From DATIHK01 sp035480775 (GTDB lineage Bacteria > Patescibacteriota > WWE3 > UBA101185 > UBA10185), in the NCBI GenBank assembly GCA_035480775.1, contig DATIHK010000052.1, positions 1 to 9,101 of the forward strand: a stretch of DNA of 9,101 nt, read 5' to 3'. Position 1 is the stretch's first letter; each line of letters opens with the position of its first letter. Shown here one piece after another: positions 1 through 7,100 of the stretch. Position numbers and translations under genes: made by a program. The notes under the pieces were generated by a model. That model saw nothing but the letters and a program-made list of their open reading frames with translations. It ran no database searches and was not told the DNA's origin.

Positions 1-3000
1 CTGTAAACACTGTTGGTGGTGCTGGTGGTGGTGCCATTAAAATTACCACAACGGGCATTTTAACTGTTTCGGGAACAATTTCAGCCAATGGTGCAGTTGG
101 GACAACGGTAGCAAGTGGTTACAGTGGCGGTGGCTCTGGCGGAAGTGTTTTAGTTGTTGCTGGATCAGTATCAGGTGGAGGTAGTATTACTGCAAATGGT
201 GGGGACTCATTTGGTAATGCAGGTGGTGGAGGCGGTGGAAGAATAGCAATATATTATTCTTTAGCTAATAATTTCAGTGGTAGTGCAACTGCAACTGTTG
301 GTGCTACAGGATCTGGTGGAGGTAACGGAACTGTTAATGGCCCTGTAAATGCCTTTTCCAGTCCCCCTGATCCACCTACAGCTTTAGGTGGTAACACTCT
401 TCTTGATGGAAGTTTTTCTACTAATACTCAACCAACTTTAAATTTAACACTATCAGATCCTGATAGCTCACAAACCGTGCAATTTAGAATTCAAATAAGT
501 TCTGCATCAGATTATTCTGCATTAGTTGTCGACTATACTTCTGCATTGGCAGCACAAGGCGCAACTTCTTTTACAGTCGGTCAGGCTGCAGGATCAGGTA
601 GTTATAGCGTAGGATCGGCCAGTCAAACTCTTTCTGATGGAAATTATTATTGGCGAGTAAAAGCACTAAATAGCTTAGGTGCATCGTCGGATTATGTAAA
701 CGCTTCATATTGCGTTTTTAATAACACTTGCGATCTTTCTGGTTCCGATAACGCACTAACACTAAATGATAACGCTACAGTTGCAACTGCTAAATTTGGA
801 AAAGGTTTGTCTTTAGATGGAACCAACGATCGGGCAAATTTTAATACGACTACAAATATTCCTACAGGACAAAATCAAATCACTATTGCCGCGTGGGTAA
901 ATGCGACGACCTTAGGAGCTACCTGGCGAAATATTATTGCCAGAAATGATAGTCCGCAAAGCTTTGCAATTTATAATACAAGTGGCAGTCCCGGAAAATT
1001 AAGTTTCACTGCAGACGGTGGAACAAATACCGGAATATCTGTTACAACCTTAAGTACAGGCAATTGGTATCACGTTGCCATGGTTACCGATGGCACTAAA
1101 ACAAAATTATATATAAATGGTTCGCTAGATGCACAAACTAATTTTAGCGGAACAATTCCTTCGACAGGTGGAATTGCCATTGGAGCTGATCCTTCTGGTA
1201 CCAATGCCTGGGCAGGAAAAATTGATGATGTACGAATTTACAATCGTACTTTTAGCTCATCAGATATACAAATTCTTTATAATTGGGGTCCAAACCCTTC
1301 TGGTTATTGGAATTTTGACGAAGCCGTAGGTGGAACTGCTTATGATAGTTCTGGAAATTCAAATAACGGAACAGATAAAGGGACAACTATTGTTCAAGGC
1401 AAATTTGGAAGAGGAAGAAACTTTAATGGTACAAGCGATAATATTATTGTTTCACATGTTATTCCTGGAGTGCAAACTGTAGGATTTTGGATCAAACCTA
1501 CTACAACAACTACTAGCGTTCTAAGATTGACAAATTCGATTTATATTTCGGCATCAGCAGGAACTTTGTCAGCGACAGGGTTTTCGTCTCCCATAATTTA
1601 TGTAAACAGTATTGTCACTTCCACAATCACAGCTAATGTTTGGCAGCATGTTGAAGTCACCACAGCAACTGCAATTACTGCAACTTCTATAAAATTTGGG
1701 TTTGCCAATTCATCTTATTTTAGTGGAATAATGGATGATGTTCGAATATATCCATATGTTAGGTCGGTTAAACAAATAGTTTCTGATATGAATGCTGGCC
1801 ATCCTAACGTTGGTTCACCAGTTGGAAGTGCCGTAGCTTGGTGGAAATTCGACGAAGGTGTTGATAATACCTGTAGTGGTGGTACAAACGATGTTTGTAA
1901 CTTTGGATCAGCGGGATCCACGCTAGATGGTGCAGAATCTAATATGTCAATTCCAGCTACTTCCACATCTGGTTGGACATCTTCCGGAAAATTTAATAAA
2001 GGCCTGATCTTTGACGGTAGTAATGATTTTGTTAGCCTACCAAATTCTGCGGCATTTAGTCCTGGATCAGGAGATATTACAGTTTCTGCTTGGGTTAAAC
2101 CTAGTTCTGTAAATTCTGCACAACATTGGATCTTTTCTGATTATGGATCAGATACTAATAATTTATATACGCTCTTCATAACTGCAAGTAATAAATTTGA
2201 GTTTTTGATTCGCGATGGTAGCGGAAATACCGCAACAGCAGACAGTACTACAACCCCGAATACGGGGCAATGGTATCACTTAGTTGGTACACGGTCTGGG
2301 ACCACGTCCTATATTTATGTTAATGGGATCTTGCAGGGATCCGGAACCAATGCCTCCTTGGGGACAGTAACAACTTTAGATGGATCAGTTCCGGCCATTG
2401 GTATTTATAGCCAAGACCAGGTCGTGTCACCTTTTGCCGGTACAATCGATGAAATGAAAATTTACAATTATAACTTGACCGCTGACGAAGTTAAAGTTGA
2501 TTACAACAGAGGAGTTAATTTGCAAATGGGAGTTGAAGATATTGGTCAAAATCTTTCTGATGGTGCGGGCAGTGCTCCTATTTTCTATTGGGATCTAAAC
2601 GAAAAAACTGGTACTACTACTTTTGATAAAGGAGGCGGAGGTATAACTGGTACTTTTACGAGTGCGACGACATGGGTCCCTGGAAAATTTGGCTATGCCC
2701 TCAATTTCAATGGCAGTGATACTCGCGACACTGGCAGCGCAATGGTATCCACTGCAACTTCTAACATCACCATGGAGGCCTGGCTTTATCCCACTACACA
2801 AGGAGTCAGTAGCATTTCAATCCCATTCTACAATGGTAATAGTGGTGCCAATGGCTATGGTATAACCTTATCCAATGGTGCTTGCGGAGCAGGATTGCAA
2901 ATTAACATCGTGGCTGGAGGACTCAGCTGCAATGCTACAGGTACGTCTACGACAATTAGTTTAAATAAGTGGACCCATGTTGCTATAGCGCTTTCTGGAA

Positions 3001-3923
3001 GTTCAAGCTGGAGTTTGTACATTAATGGAAGTTTGGATAGCACTGGCAGCAGAACAGTTGGAACCCCTGGAACCTCTTCATATATTGGTGGTGGTGAATA
3101 TTATGGTAAGGTGGACGAGGCTAAGTTTTATAATTATGCTCGAACAGCAGCCCAAGTTGCTTTCGACTATAACCGTGGTGCGCCAATGGCATGGTGGAAA
3201 TTTGACGAGTGTCAAGGAAGCACATTATATGATTATTCCCCAAATGCAAATGATGGCTACAATGGAAATAACGGTACAATAACTCCTAATACTGGCCGTT
3301 CCACAGGTAGTTGTAGTTCTGGAGTTTCAACCGAAATGTGGAATGGGGGAACAACTGGAAAATATAATTCGTCGCTGGCATTCGATGGCGCTGGAGATTA
3401 TGTTGATCTAGGAGATATTTTTGACTTTAATCGCGCAGATCAGCGGACTTTTTGTGCTTGGGTATATTACACAAGTTCTGTTAACGAAGCTTCAATTTTA
3501 AATAAAAGTAACTGGAACCCTGATTATGACGGCTGGACTTTTCATATTAGCACTAATCGTACTATAAACTTTCAATATGTTAATGTTTGGCCTGAAGCAT
3601 CGGTTGCAAAATCCCTTGAGTCAATAGATGCAAATACTTGGCAACATGTCTGTGCAGTTTGGAATAATACTGCAATTACTTTATATAAAAATGGTAGAGC
3701 GCTTCGCAAAGACGATGCAAATTCCTGGAATACAATTGCTAATGATGTTAATAACACGCATCATTTAAATATTGGTGGACGTGATAGTGGTTTAGGATGG
3801 TTCTTTCCAGGTCAAATAGATGATGTTCGTATTTATAACTACGCATTAAGCGGGACACAAATTAAGCAAGTTTATAATGACGGATCAGTAGTTAGATTTG
3901 GTCCTGTTACAGGATCTCCATAA
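1..3923 (+). CDS. Large secreted multi-LamG (concanavalin-like) surface protein, 5'-partial
   Basis: The frame is open from base 3 to the TAA at 3921-3923, giving 1306 visible residues; the true start and any signal peptide lie upstream of the window. Order of parts: a glycine-rich segment (about 3-350) with repeated ISANG/ITANGG turns and a GGGGGGRIAIYY motif, suggesting a right-handed beta-helix; a fibronectin-III-like module (about 360-700) ending in YWRVKA; then five LamG-type modules at roughly 700-1290, 1300-1797, 1830-2513, 2577-3180 and 3180-3890. Modules 2-5 open with W/F-D/N-E signatures (WNFDE, WWKFDE, YWDLNE, WWKFDE). Each of the five has a KFG/KFN/KYN...F/L-D/N-G strand and closes with a V/I/M-D-D/E...I/F-Y pattern such as IDDVRIYNY. 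LamG folds bind glycans or proteins outside the cell, so an adhesin or envelope role is inferred. No C-terminal membrane helix or LPXTG signal is visible. It ends 3 bp before ftsW. Confidence 0.88.
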   Translation, partial: VNTVGGAGGGAIKITTTGILTVSGTISANGAVGTTVASGYSGGGSGGSVLVVAGSVSGGGSITANGGDSFGNAGGGGGGRIAIYYSLANNFSGSATATVGATGSGGGNGTVNGPVNAFSSPPDPPTALGGNTLLDGSFSTNTQPTLNLTLSDPDSSQTVQFRIQISSASDYSALVVDYTSALAAQGATSFTVGQAAGSGSYSVGSASQTLSDGNYYWRVKALNSLGASSDYVNASYCVFNNTCDLSGSDNALTLNDNATVATAKFGKGLSLDGTNDRANFNTTTNIPTGQNQITIAAWVNATTLGATWRNIIARNDSPQSFAIYNTSGSPGKLSFTADGGTNTGISVTTLSTGNWYHVAMVTDGTKTKLYINGSLDAQTNFSGTIPSTGGIAIGADPSGTNAWAGKIDDVRIYNRTFSSSDIQILYNWGPNPSGYWNFDEAVGGTAYDSSGNSNNGTDKGTTIVQGKFGRGRNFNGTSDNIIVSHVIPGVQTVGFWIKPTTTTTSVLRLTNSIYISASAGTLSATGFSSPIIYVNSIVTSTITANVWQHVEVTTATAITATSIKFGFANSSYFSGIMDDVRIYPYVRSVKQIVSDMNAGHPNVGSPVGSAVAWWKFDEGVDNTCSGGTNDVCNFGSAGSTLDGAESNMSIPATSTSGWTSSGKFNKGLIFDGSNDFVSLPNSAAFSPGSGDITVSAWVKPSSVNSAQHWIFSDYGSDTNNLYTLFITASNKFEFLIRDGSGNTATADSTTTPNTGQWYHLVGTRSGTTSYIYVNGILQGSGTNASLGTVTTLDGSVPAIGIYSQDQVVSPFAGTIDEMKIYNYNLTADEVKVDYNRGVNLQMGVEDIGQNLSDGAGSAPIFYWDLNEKTGTTTFDKGGGGITGTFTSATTWVPGKFGYALNFNGSDTRDTGSAMVSTATSNITMEAWLYPTTQGVSSISIPFYNGNSGANGYGITLSNGACGAGLQINIVAGGLSCNATGTSTTISLNKWTHVAIALSGSSSWSLYINGSLDSTGSRTVGTPGTSSYIGGGEYYGKVDEAKFYNYARTAAQVAFDYNRGAPMAWWKFDECQGSTLYDYSPNANDGYNGNNGTITPNTGRSTGSCSSGVSTEMWNGGTTGKYNSSLAFDGAGDYVDLGDIFDFNRADQRTFCAWVYYTSSVNEASILNKSNWNPDYDGWTFHISTNRTINFQYVNVWPEASVAKSLESIDANTWQHVCAVWNNTAITLYKNGRALRKDDANSWNTIANDVNNTHHLNIGGRDSGLGWFFPGQIDDVRIYNYALSGTQIKQVYNDGSVVRFGPVTGSP
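3..350 (+). repeat. Glycine-rich imperfect repeats coding a beta-helix-like segment
   Basis: This part of the large surface protein consists of short, imperfect repeats in which glycine runs (GGAGGG, GGGSGG, GGGGGG) alternate with beta-strand-like stretches ending in ISANG or ITANGG. It ends with the motif GGRIAIYY. Such periodic strand-turn patterns are typical of right-handed beta-helix exoproteins. The DNA is correspondingly rich in GGT/GGA codons. The repeats are degenerate at the DNA level, so they look like old protein repeats rather than a recent expansion. Confidence 0.6.
700..3890 (+). repeat. Array of five divergent LamG module-coding units
   Basis: The five units can be phased on their closing motif, which starts at 1221, 1731, 2445, 3111 and 3816, always in the same reading frame. 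The encoded versions are IDDVRIYN, MDDVRIYP, IDEMKIYN, VDEAKFYN and IDDVRIYN. Spacing between motifs is about 510, 714, 666 and 705 bp, so the second unit is clearly shorter than the others. The opening signature is missing from the first unit, where the fibronectin-like module runs straight into the domain. Nucleotide identity between units is low outside the motifs, which argues for ancient duplication. Confidence 0.75.
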
Positions 3924-3926
3924 AAC

Positions 3927-5105
3927 ATGAAAAGAATAAATACCCATCCAGCTGATAGATCTCTTTTAATTACAATTTTTGCGTTGCTAATTTTGGGAAT
4001 TGTTTTTATTTACAACGCCACAGTTATTTATTCTCAAGATGTTTTTGGCGGTCCCTATAGATTTGTATTACTACAAATCGCTTGGGTTAGTGTTGGATTG
4101 TTGGGTTTTTACTTTTTTTATAAATTTGATTACAAAAATATTTCTAAAATTGCCTATCCACTTTTTATTGTAACAATAGGTATGCTGGGATTGTTGGCTT
4201 TAATTGGGTTACTGCCTTGCTCTGTAAATATAATTTTTTCGCCGTGTATTAACGGAGCCAACAGATGGTTTTATTTAAATCCTCCACCACTTCCGCGCCT
4301 TCCAATTTTAGGAATATTAGGATTTCAGCCTAGTGAGTTAGCTAAACTTTCATTAATTTTATATTTGTCAGTTCAAATTGATTTGGCAATAAAAAAAGGA
4401 AACAACCTTTTCACGATATTTTTAGTCAGTACAGGTTTAATTTCATTTTTAATTGCCATGCAGCCCAATATGTCGACTGCAGTTTTGGTTTTTATGATTG
4501 GACTTGTAATGTATTTTGCTTCAGAAGCTCCCTTAACTCCACTTCTGGTTTTAGGTCCTGTTGGAGGTGTAGTGGGAGTTTTGTTTATGCTAGTTTCGTC
4601 ATATAGGCGCGAGCGCTTGTTAACTTTTTTGGGTGGAAGAAGTGAGCAACTAGATGCTTCAACCGGTTATCACATTAAACAAATTTTAATTGCACTCGGC
4701 TCGGGTGGGATTTTTGGAGTCGGATTTGGTCAATCGCGTCAAAAGTTTCAATATTTGCCAGAGGTTGCCGCAGATTCCATATTTGCTGTTATAGGTGAAG
4801 AATTAGGATTTATAGGAACTACTTTTTTAGTTCTTTTGTTTGGCTATTTAATTTACAAAGGCTATAAAATCGCTCAAGATGCGCCTGATATGTTGGGAAG
4901 ATTACTAGCAACTGGGATCACTACTTGGATAGGACTTCAGTTTTTTATTAACGTTGCTGCAATGACAAGGTTCATTCCGCTTACCGGAGTCCCGTTACCT
5001 CTAATTTCATATGGGGGATCATCTATGGTCTTTAGTTTGATGGGACTGGGAATATTAGCTAATATATCATCACATGAAAGTAGCAATAACAGGCGGACAT
5101 CATAG
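3927..5105 (+). CDS. ftsW: Lipid II polymerase FtsW (SEDS-family septal glycosyltransferase)
   Basis: A 392-residue polytopic membrane protein with about ten hydrophobic segments, the usual length for FtsW. SEDS motifs visible in order: NGANRWF (109-115), FQPSELAKL (133-141), the QPNMSTAVL segment (179-187), GVGFGQSRQKFQYLPE (264-279), then the extracytoplasmic loop DSIFAVIGEELGF (283-295), whose first Asp matches the catalytic Asp of the family, and TGVPLPLISYGGSS (353-366). It polymerises lipid II into glycan at the division septum with a partner class B PBP, which is not in this window. The GQSRQKF and PLISYGGSS motifs and linkage to murG/ftsQ/ftsA/ftsZ favour FtsW over RodA. Odd: the loop before FQPSE is enlarged, with a proline-rich insert and two cysteines (98, 107). 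ATG at 3927 follows the upstream stop by 3 bp; the best ribosome-site-like match, AGGA at 3911, is rather distant. Confidence 0.95.
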   Translation: MKRINTHPADRSLLITIFALLILGIVFIYNATVIYSQDVFGGPYRFVLLQIAWVSVGLLGFYFFYKFDYKNISKIAYPLFIVTIGMLGLLALIGLLPCSVNIIFSPCINGANRWFYLNPPPLPRLPILGILGFQPSELAKLSLILYLSVQIDLAIKKGNNLFTIFLVSTGLISFLIAMQPNMSTAVLVFMIGLVMYFASEAPLTPLLVLGPVGGVVGVLFMLVSSYRRERLLTFLGGRSEQLDASTGYHIKQILIALGSGGIFGVGFGQSRQKFQYLPEVAADSIFAVIGEELGFIGTTFLVLLFGYLIYKGYKIAQDAPDMLGRLLATGITTWIGLQFFINVAAMTRFIPLTGVPLPLISYGGSSMVFSLMGLGILANISSHESSNNRRTS

Positions 5106-6180
5106 TTCAGCCGTTCCGGTAATAAAAGAGCTCAAAAAACTTGATCCGAATGTCACAATTTGGTGGTTTGGGCACAAATACTCGCTTAAAGGTGATAAAA
5201 ATCCAACTCTAGAATATCTCGATATAACAGCTTTAGATATTAAATTTATTAATCTGCACGCTGGAAAAGTTTATAAGACTTTCGATATTACTAGGCTTTT
5301 AAAAGTTCCATATGGATTTTTTGAGGCATTAAGTTATCTATCTAAATTCAAACCTGATGTAATTGTTTCATTTGGTGGATATCTGGCTGTACCTGTTGTT
5401 GTCGCCGGCTGGTTTTTGGGGATTCCGTCAATTACACATGAACAAACATTAGTTGCCGGTTATGCCAATAAAGTTATTTCCCGATTTGTAAATAAAATTT
5501 TTATTTCGTGGCCGCAATCGCAAAAATACTTTGACGAATCTAAAGTTGAATATTCTGGTTTACCTATTCGTGAAGACGTTTATACAGTTTCTTCAAACAA
5601 CTTTGAATTAGATACCTCATTGCCAACAATTTACGTTACCGCCGGAAAAACCGGATCGCATAAAATGAACGAAGTAGTCAAAGGTATTCTTCCGGAACTT
5701 TTAAATATTAGTAATGTAATTATGCAGTGTGGAGATAATTCAGTTTTTAACGATTACGATGCTATTTTAAATAATTACAAAAGTTTGGCAGTTAATTGTA
5801 AAGGCAAATTTTATTTGCGTAAATTTGTTCGCGACGACGAAATTGGAGAAGTTTTTAATAAATCAGATTTGCTAATATCTAGATCTGGAGCGCATATTAT
5901 TTCTGAAATCTTATTACTGCAAAAGCCGGCAATTTTAATACCTATTTCTTGGGTATCCCATAACGAACAATATATAAACGCTCAATATGTTAAAGACGTC
6001 GGTCTCGGCATAATTTTAGAAGAAAAAAATTTTACTTGTGAAAACTTACTAGATACTATAAAAGAAACTCTTAAAAACCTTGCAAATTATAAGATAAAAT
6101 CCCATTTTATTCCTGAAAATAAAGCTTCTCCGCAAGAAGTAATTGCCCATGAAATTATTAAATATAAAGTCACAAAATAA
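5074..6180 (+). CDS. murG: MurG: UDP-GlcNAc–undecaprenyl-PP-MurNAc-pentapeptide GlcNAc transferase
   Basis: A 368-residue GT-B glycosyltransferase that adds GlcNAc to lipid I to form lipid II on the cytoplasmic face of the membrane. Visible MurG elements: N-terminal glycine loop TGGHHSS (6-12; His9 matches the conserved GGH His), DVIVSFGGYLAVPVV (95-109), the acceptor-side HEQ (122-124), GLPIRED (162-168) matching GNPVR, a degenerate donor loop AGKTGSHKMN (190-199) matching GGSQGA...LN, SRSGA...SE (269-278) with Glu278 for UDP-GlcNAc, and QYINA (299-303). The N-terminal loop differs from classic GGTGGHxxP, lacking the first two glycines and having serine before the Ala-Val-Pro. The gene begins inside ftsW, overlapping its last 32 nt, and no Shine-Dalgarno sequence is visible, so translational coupling is likely. 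Another GT-B enzyme is unlikely given the motifs and neighbours. Confidence 0.9.
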   Translation: MKVAITGGHHSSAVPVIKELKKLDPNVTIWWFGHKYSLKGDKNPTLEYLDITALDIKFINLHAGKVYKTFDITRLLKVPYGFFEALSYLSKFKPDVIVSFGGYLAVPVVVAGWFLGIPSITHEQTLVAGYANKVISRFVNKIFISWPQSQKYFDESKVEYSGLPIREDVYTVSSNNFELDTSLPTIYVTAGKTGSHKMNEVVKGILPELLNISNVIMQCGDNSVFNDYDAILNNYKSLAVNCKGKFYLRKFVRDDEIGEVFNKSDLLISRSGAHIISEILLLQKPAILIPISWVSHNEQYINAQYVKDVGLGIILEEKNFTCENLLDTIKETLKNLANYKIKSHFIPENKASPQEVIAHEIIKYKVTK

Positions 6181-7006
6181 AAAGTATAAATTTGTTCCAA
6201 AAAGCAAAGATAATACTTTACGTTATTACAACAAAGAAAAAATTATCAAACGTAGAAGTCACGCAAGTTTTGAATTTCATTCAATATTAAAAAAAGTTGT
6301 GAAATTAGGTAATGCGTTGTTTTTGCCAGTATTGATTTTGGCAATTCTTTCTGTGCTATATTTAGTTTTTTTTAAATTAGATACTTTTAAAATAAAAAAC
6401 GTATCCGTGCAAGGTGCAAAAAAATATGTTAGCTACAACGATCTTCAAACTTTAGTTCAAAATAAAGCTCTTGGGCAAAATATATTCTTATTTAATTCTC
6501 AACAATTAAATCATGTATTAACCGATACTTTTTTAGGAGCGAAAACCATTGAAGTAGACAAGAATTATCCAAATAAAATTTCTATTGTAGTGAATGAACG
6601 GGTTCCAACAGCTCTTTTATATAAAGAAGACAAAAACCAAGCTTATATTGTAGATACTGACGGCTTTGTTTTGGGTCCGGCAGACACGGCTTTAGCACTT
6701 CCACGAATAAAATATCAAGGAAATATTAAAGTAGGTACATTTATAGACTCCAAGCTTATTCCGGCTTATTTTGAATTAATGTCAGATATAAATGATCAAA
6801 AAATAAAAGTTAGTAGTATCTCTTTTTATCCTAGATACATGCAATTGTATGTAGATAATGCGACTCAAGTTAACATAAGTAGCGATAAGAGTATAAGTGA
6901 TTCTCTAAAATTATTTACAGAAGTTTATAAACAATTGAGCCTACAAGGAAAAAAAGTAAGTAAAGTTGATTTACGATATGATAAAGTAATAGTATCATAT
7001 GAGTAG
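6149..7006 (+). CDS. ftsQ: Divisome protein FtsQ (POTRA domain, bitopic membrane protein)
   Basis: 285 residues from ATG 6149. A TTG six bases upstream (6143) would add only Met-Pro, and ATG AAA matches the starts of ftsW and murG. Layout: a strongly basic cytoplasmic tail (1-52), one membrane helix (about 53-76, ALFLPVLILAILSVLYLVFF), a POTRA domain (about 80-153; FKIKNVSVQGAKKY then NYPNKISIVVNERVP) and the FtsQ/DivIB beta domain (YIVDTDGFVL at 167-175 onward). It carries no catalytic residues, as expected: FtsQ is a scaffold linking FtsL/FtsB, FtsW/FtsI and early division proteins. The gene overlaps the last 32 nt of murG and is followed by a 94-bp spacer before ftsA. Sequence conservation of FtsQ is low in general, so the call rests on the architecture and position between murG and ftsA. 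Confidence 0.88.
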   Translation: MKLLNIKSQNKKYKFVPKSKDNTLRYYNKEKIIKRRSHASFEFHSILKKVVKLGNALFLPVLILAILSVLYLVFFKLDTFKIKNVSVQGAKKYVSYNDLQTLVQNKALGQNIFLFNSQQLNHVLTDTFLGAKTIEVDKNYPNKISIVVNERVPTALLYKEDKNQAYIVDTDGFVLGPADTALALPRIKYQGNIKVGTFIDSKLIPAYFELMSDINDQKIKVSSISFYPRYMQLYVDNATQVNISSDKSISDSLKLFTEVYKQLSLQGKKVSKVDLRYDKVIVSYE

Positions 7007-7100
7007 CTCGCAGCGAATGTATTGACTTCGTCTTCCTTCCTCGCAAGGCTCGGAAGAATAATTTAAAACATTCGCGAAGAGTGCCATCCAAAAGTTCATT
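7007..7100. promoter_or_regulatory. Structured ftsQ-ftsA spacer with long imperfect inverted repeat
   Basis: This is the only sizeable gap in the cluster. Arms GCGAATGTATT (7013-7023) and AAAACATTCGC (7065-7075) pair at 10 of 11 positions around a 41-nt loop. Inside the loop, TCTTCC (7031-7036) pairs with GGAAGA (7052-7057), or alternatively CTTCC (7036-7040) with GGAAG (7052-7056). The gap is 41 of 94 G+C, richer than the adjacent ftsQ coding sequence. No T-run follows the hairpin, so it is not a typical intrinsic terminator. It could be an RNA-processing or attenuation element, a protein-binding site, or a dispersed repeat; which one cannot be decided from a single copy. Confidence 0.5.

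Noticed and set aside
1..350. CRISPR-like or tandem DNA repeat in the glycine-rich part
   Set aside because: The repeats are irregular in length and sequence and are explained by protein-level glycine-rich repeats; there are no uniform repeats or spacers.
477..479. GTG as the start of the LamG gene
   Set aside because: The same frame is open back to base 3, and the upstream codons encode a coherent glycine-rich and fibronectin-like protein; the GTG lies in the middle of a domain.
1900..2400. High density of GGATC sites as a possible methylation or binding cluster
   Set aside because: Most encode Gly-Ser or Gly-Ile pairs in a glycine/serine-rich protein, so codon choice explains them adequately.
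1715..3282. Short open frames on both strands within the LamG gene
   Set aside because: They sit inside a continuous, domain-rich coding frame and show no start context or domain of their own.
6143..6148. TTG start for ftsQ
   Set aside because: It adds only two residues before an ATG AAA start like that of ftsW and murG; the ATG at 6149 is the more likely choice.
7022..7062. Sigma-70-like promoter before ftsA (TTGACT at 7022, AATAAT at 7057)
   Set aside because: The boxes are 29 bp apart, far beyond the usual 16-18 bp. Nothing resembling TATAAT lies at proper distance from TTGACT, and no -35 lies at proper distance from AATAAT.
7031..7067. Intrinsic terminator after ftsQ
   Set aside because: The hairpin stem is only 6 bp and is followed by AATAATTTAAAA rather than a run of T.
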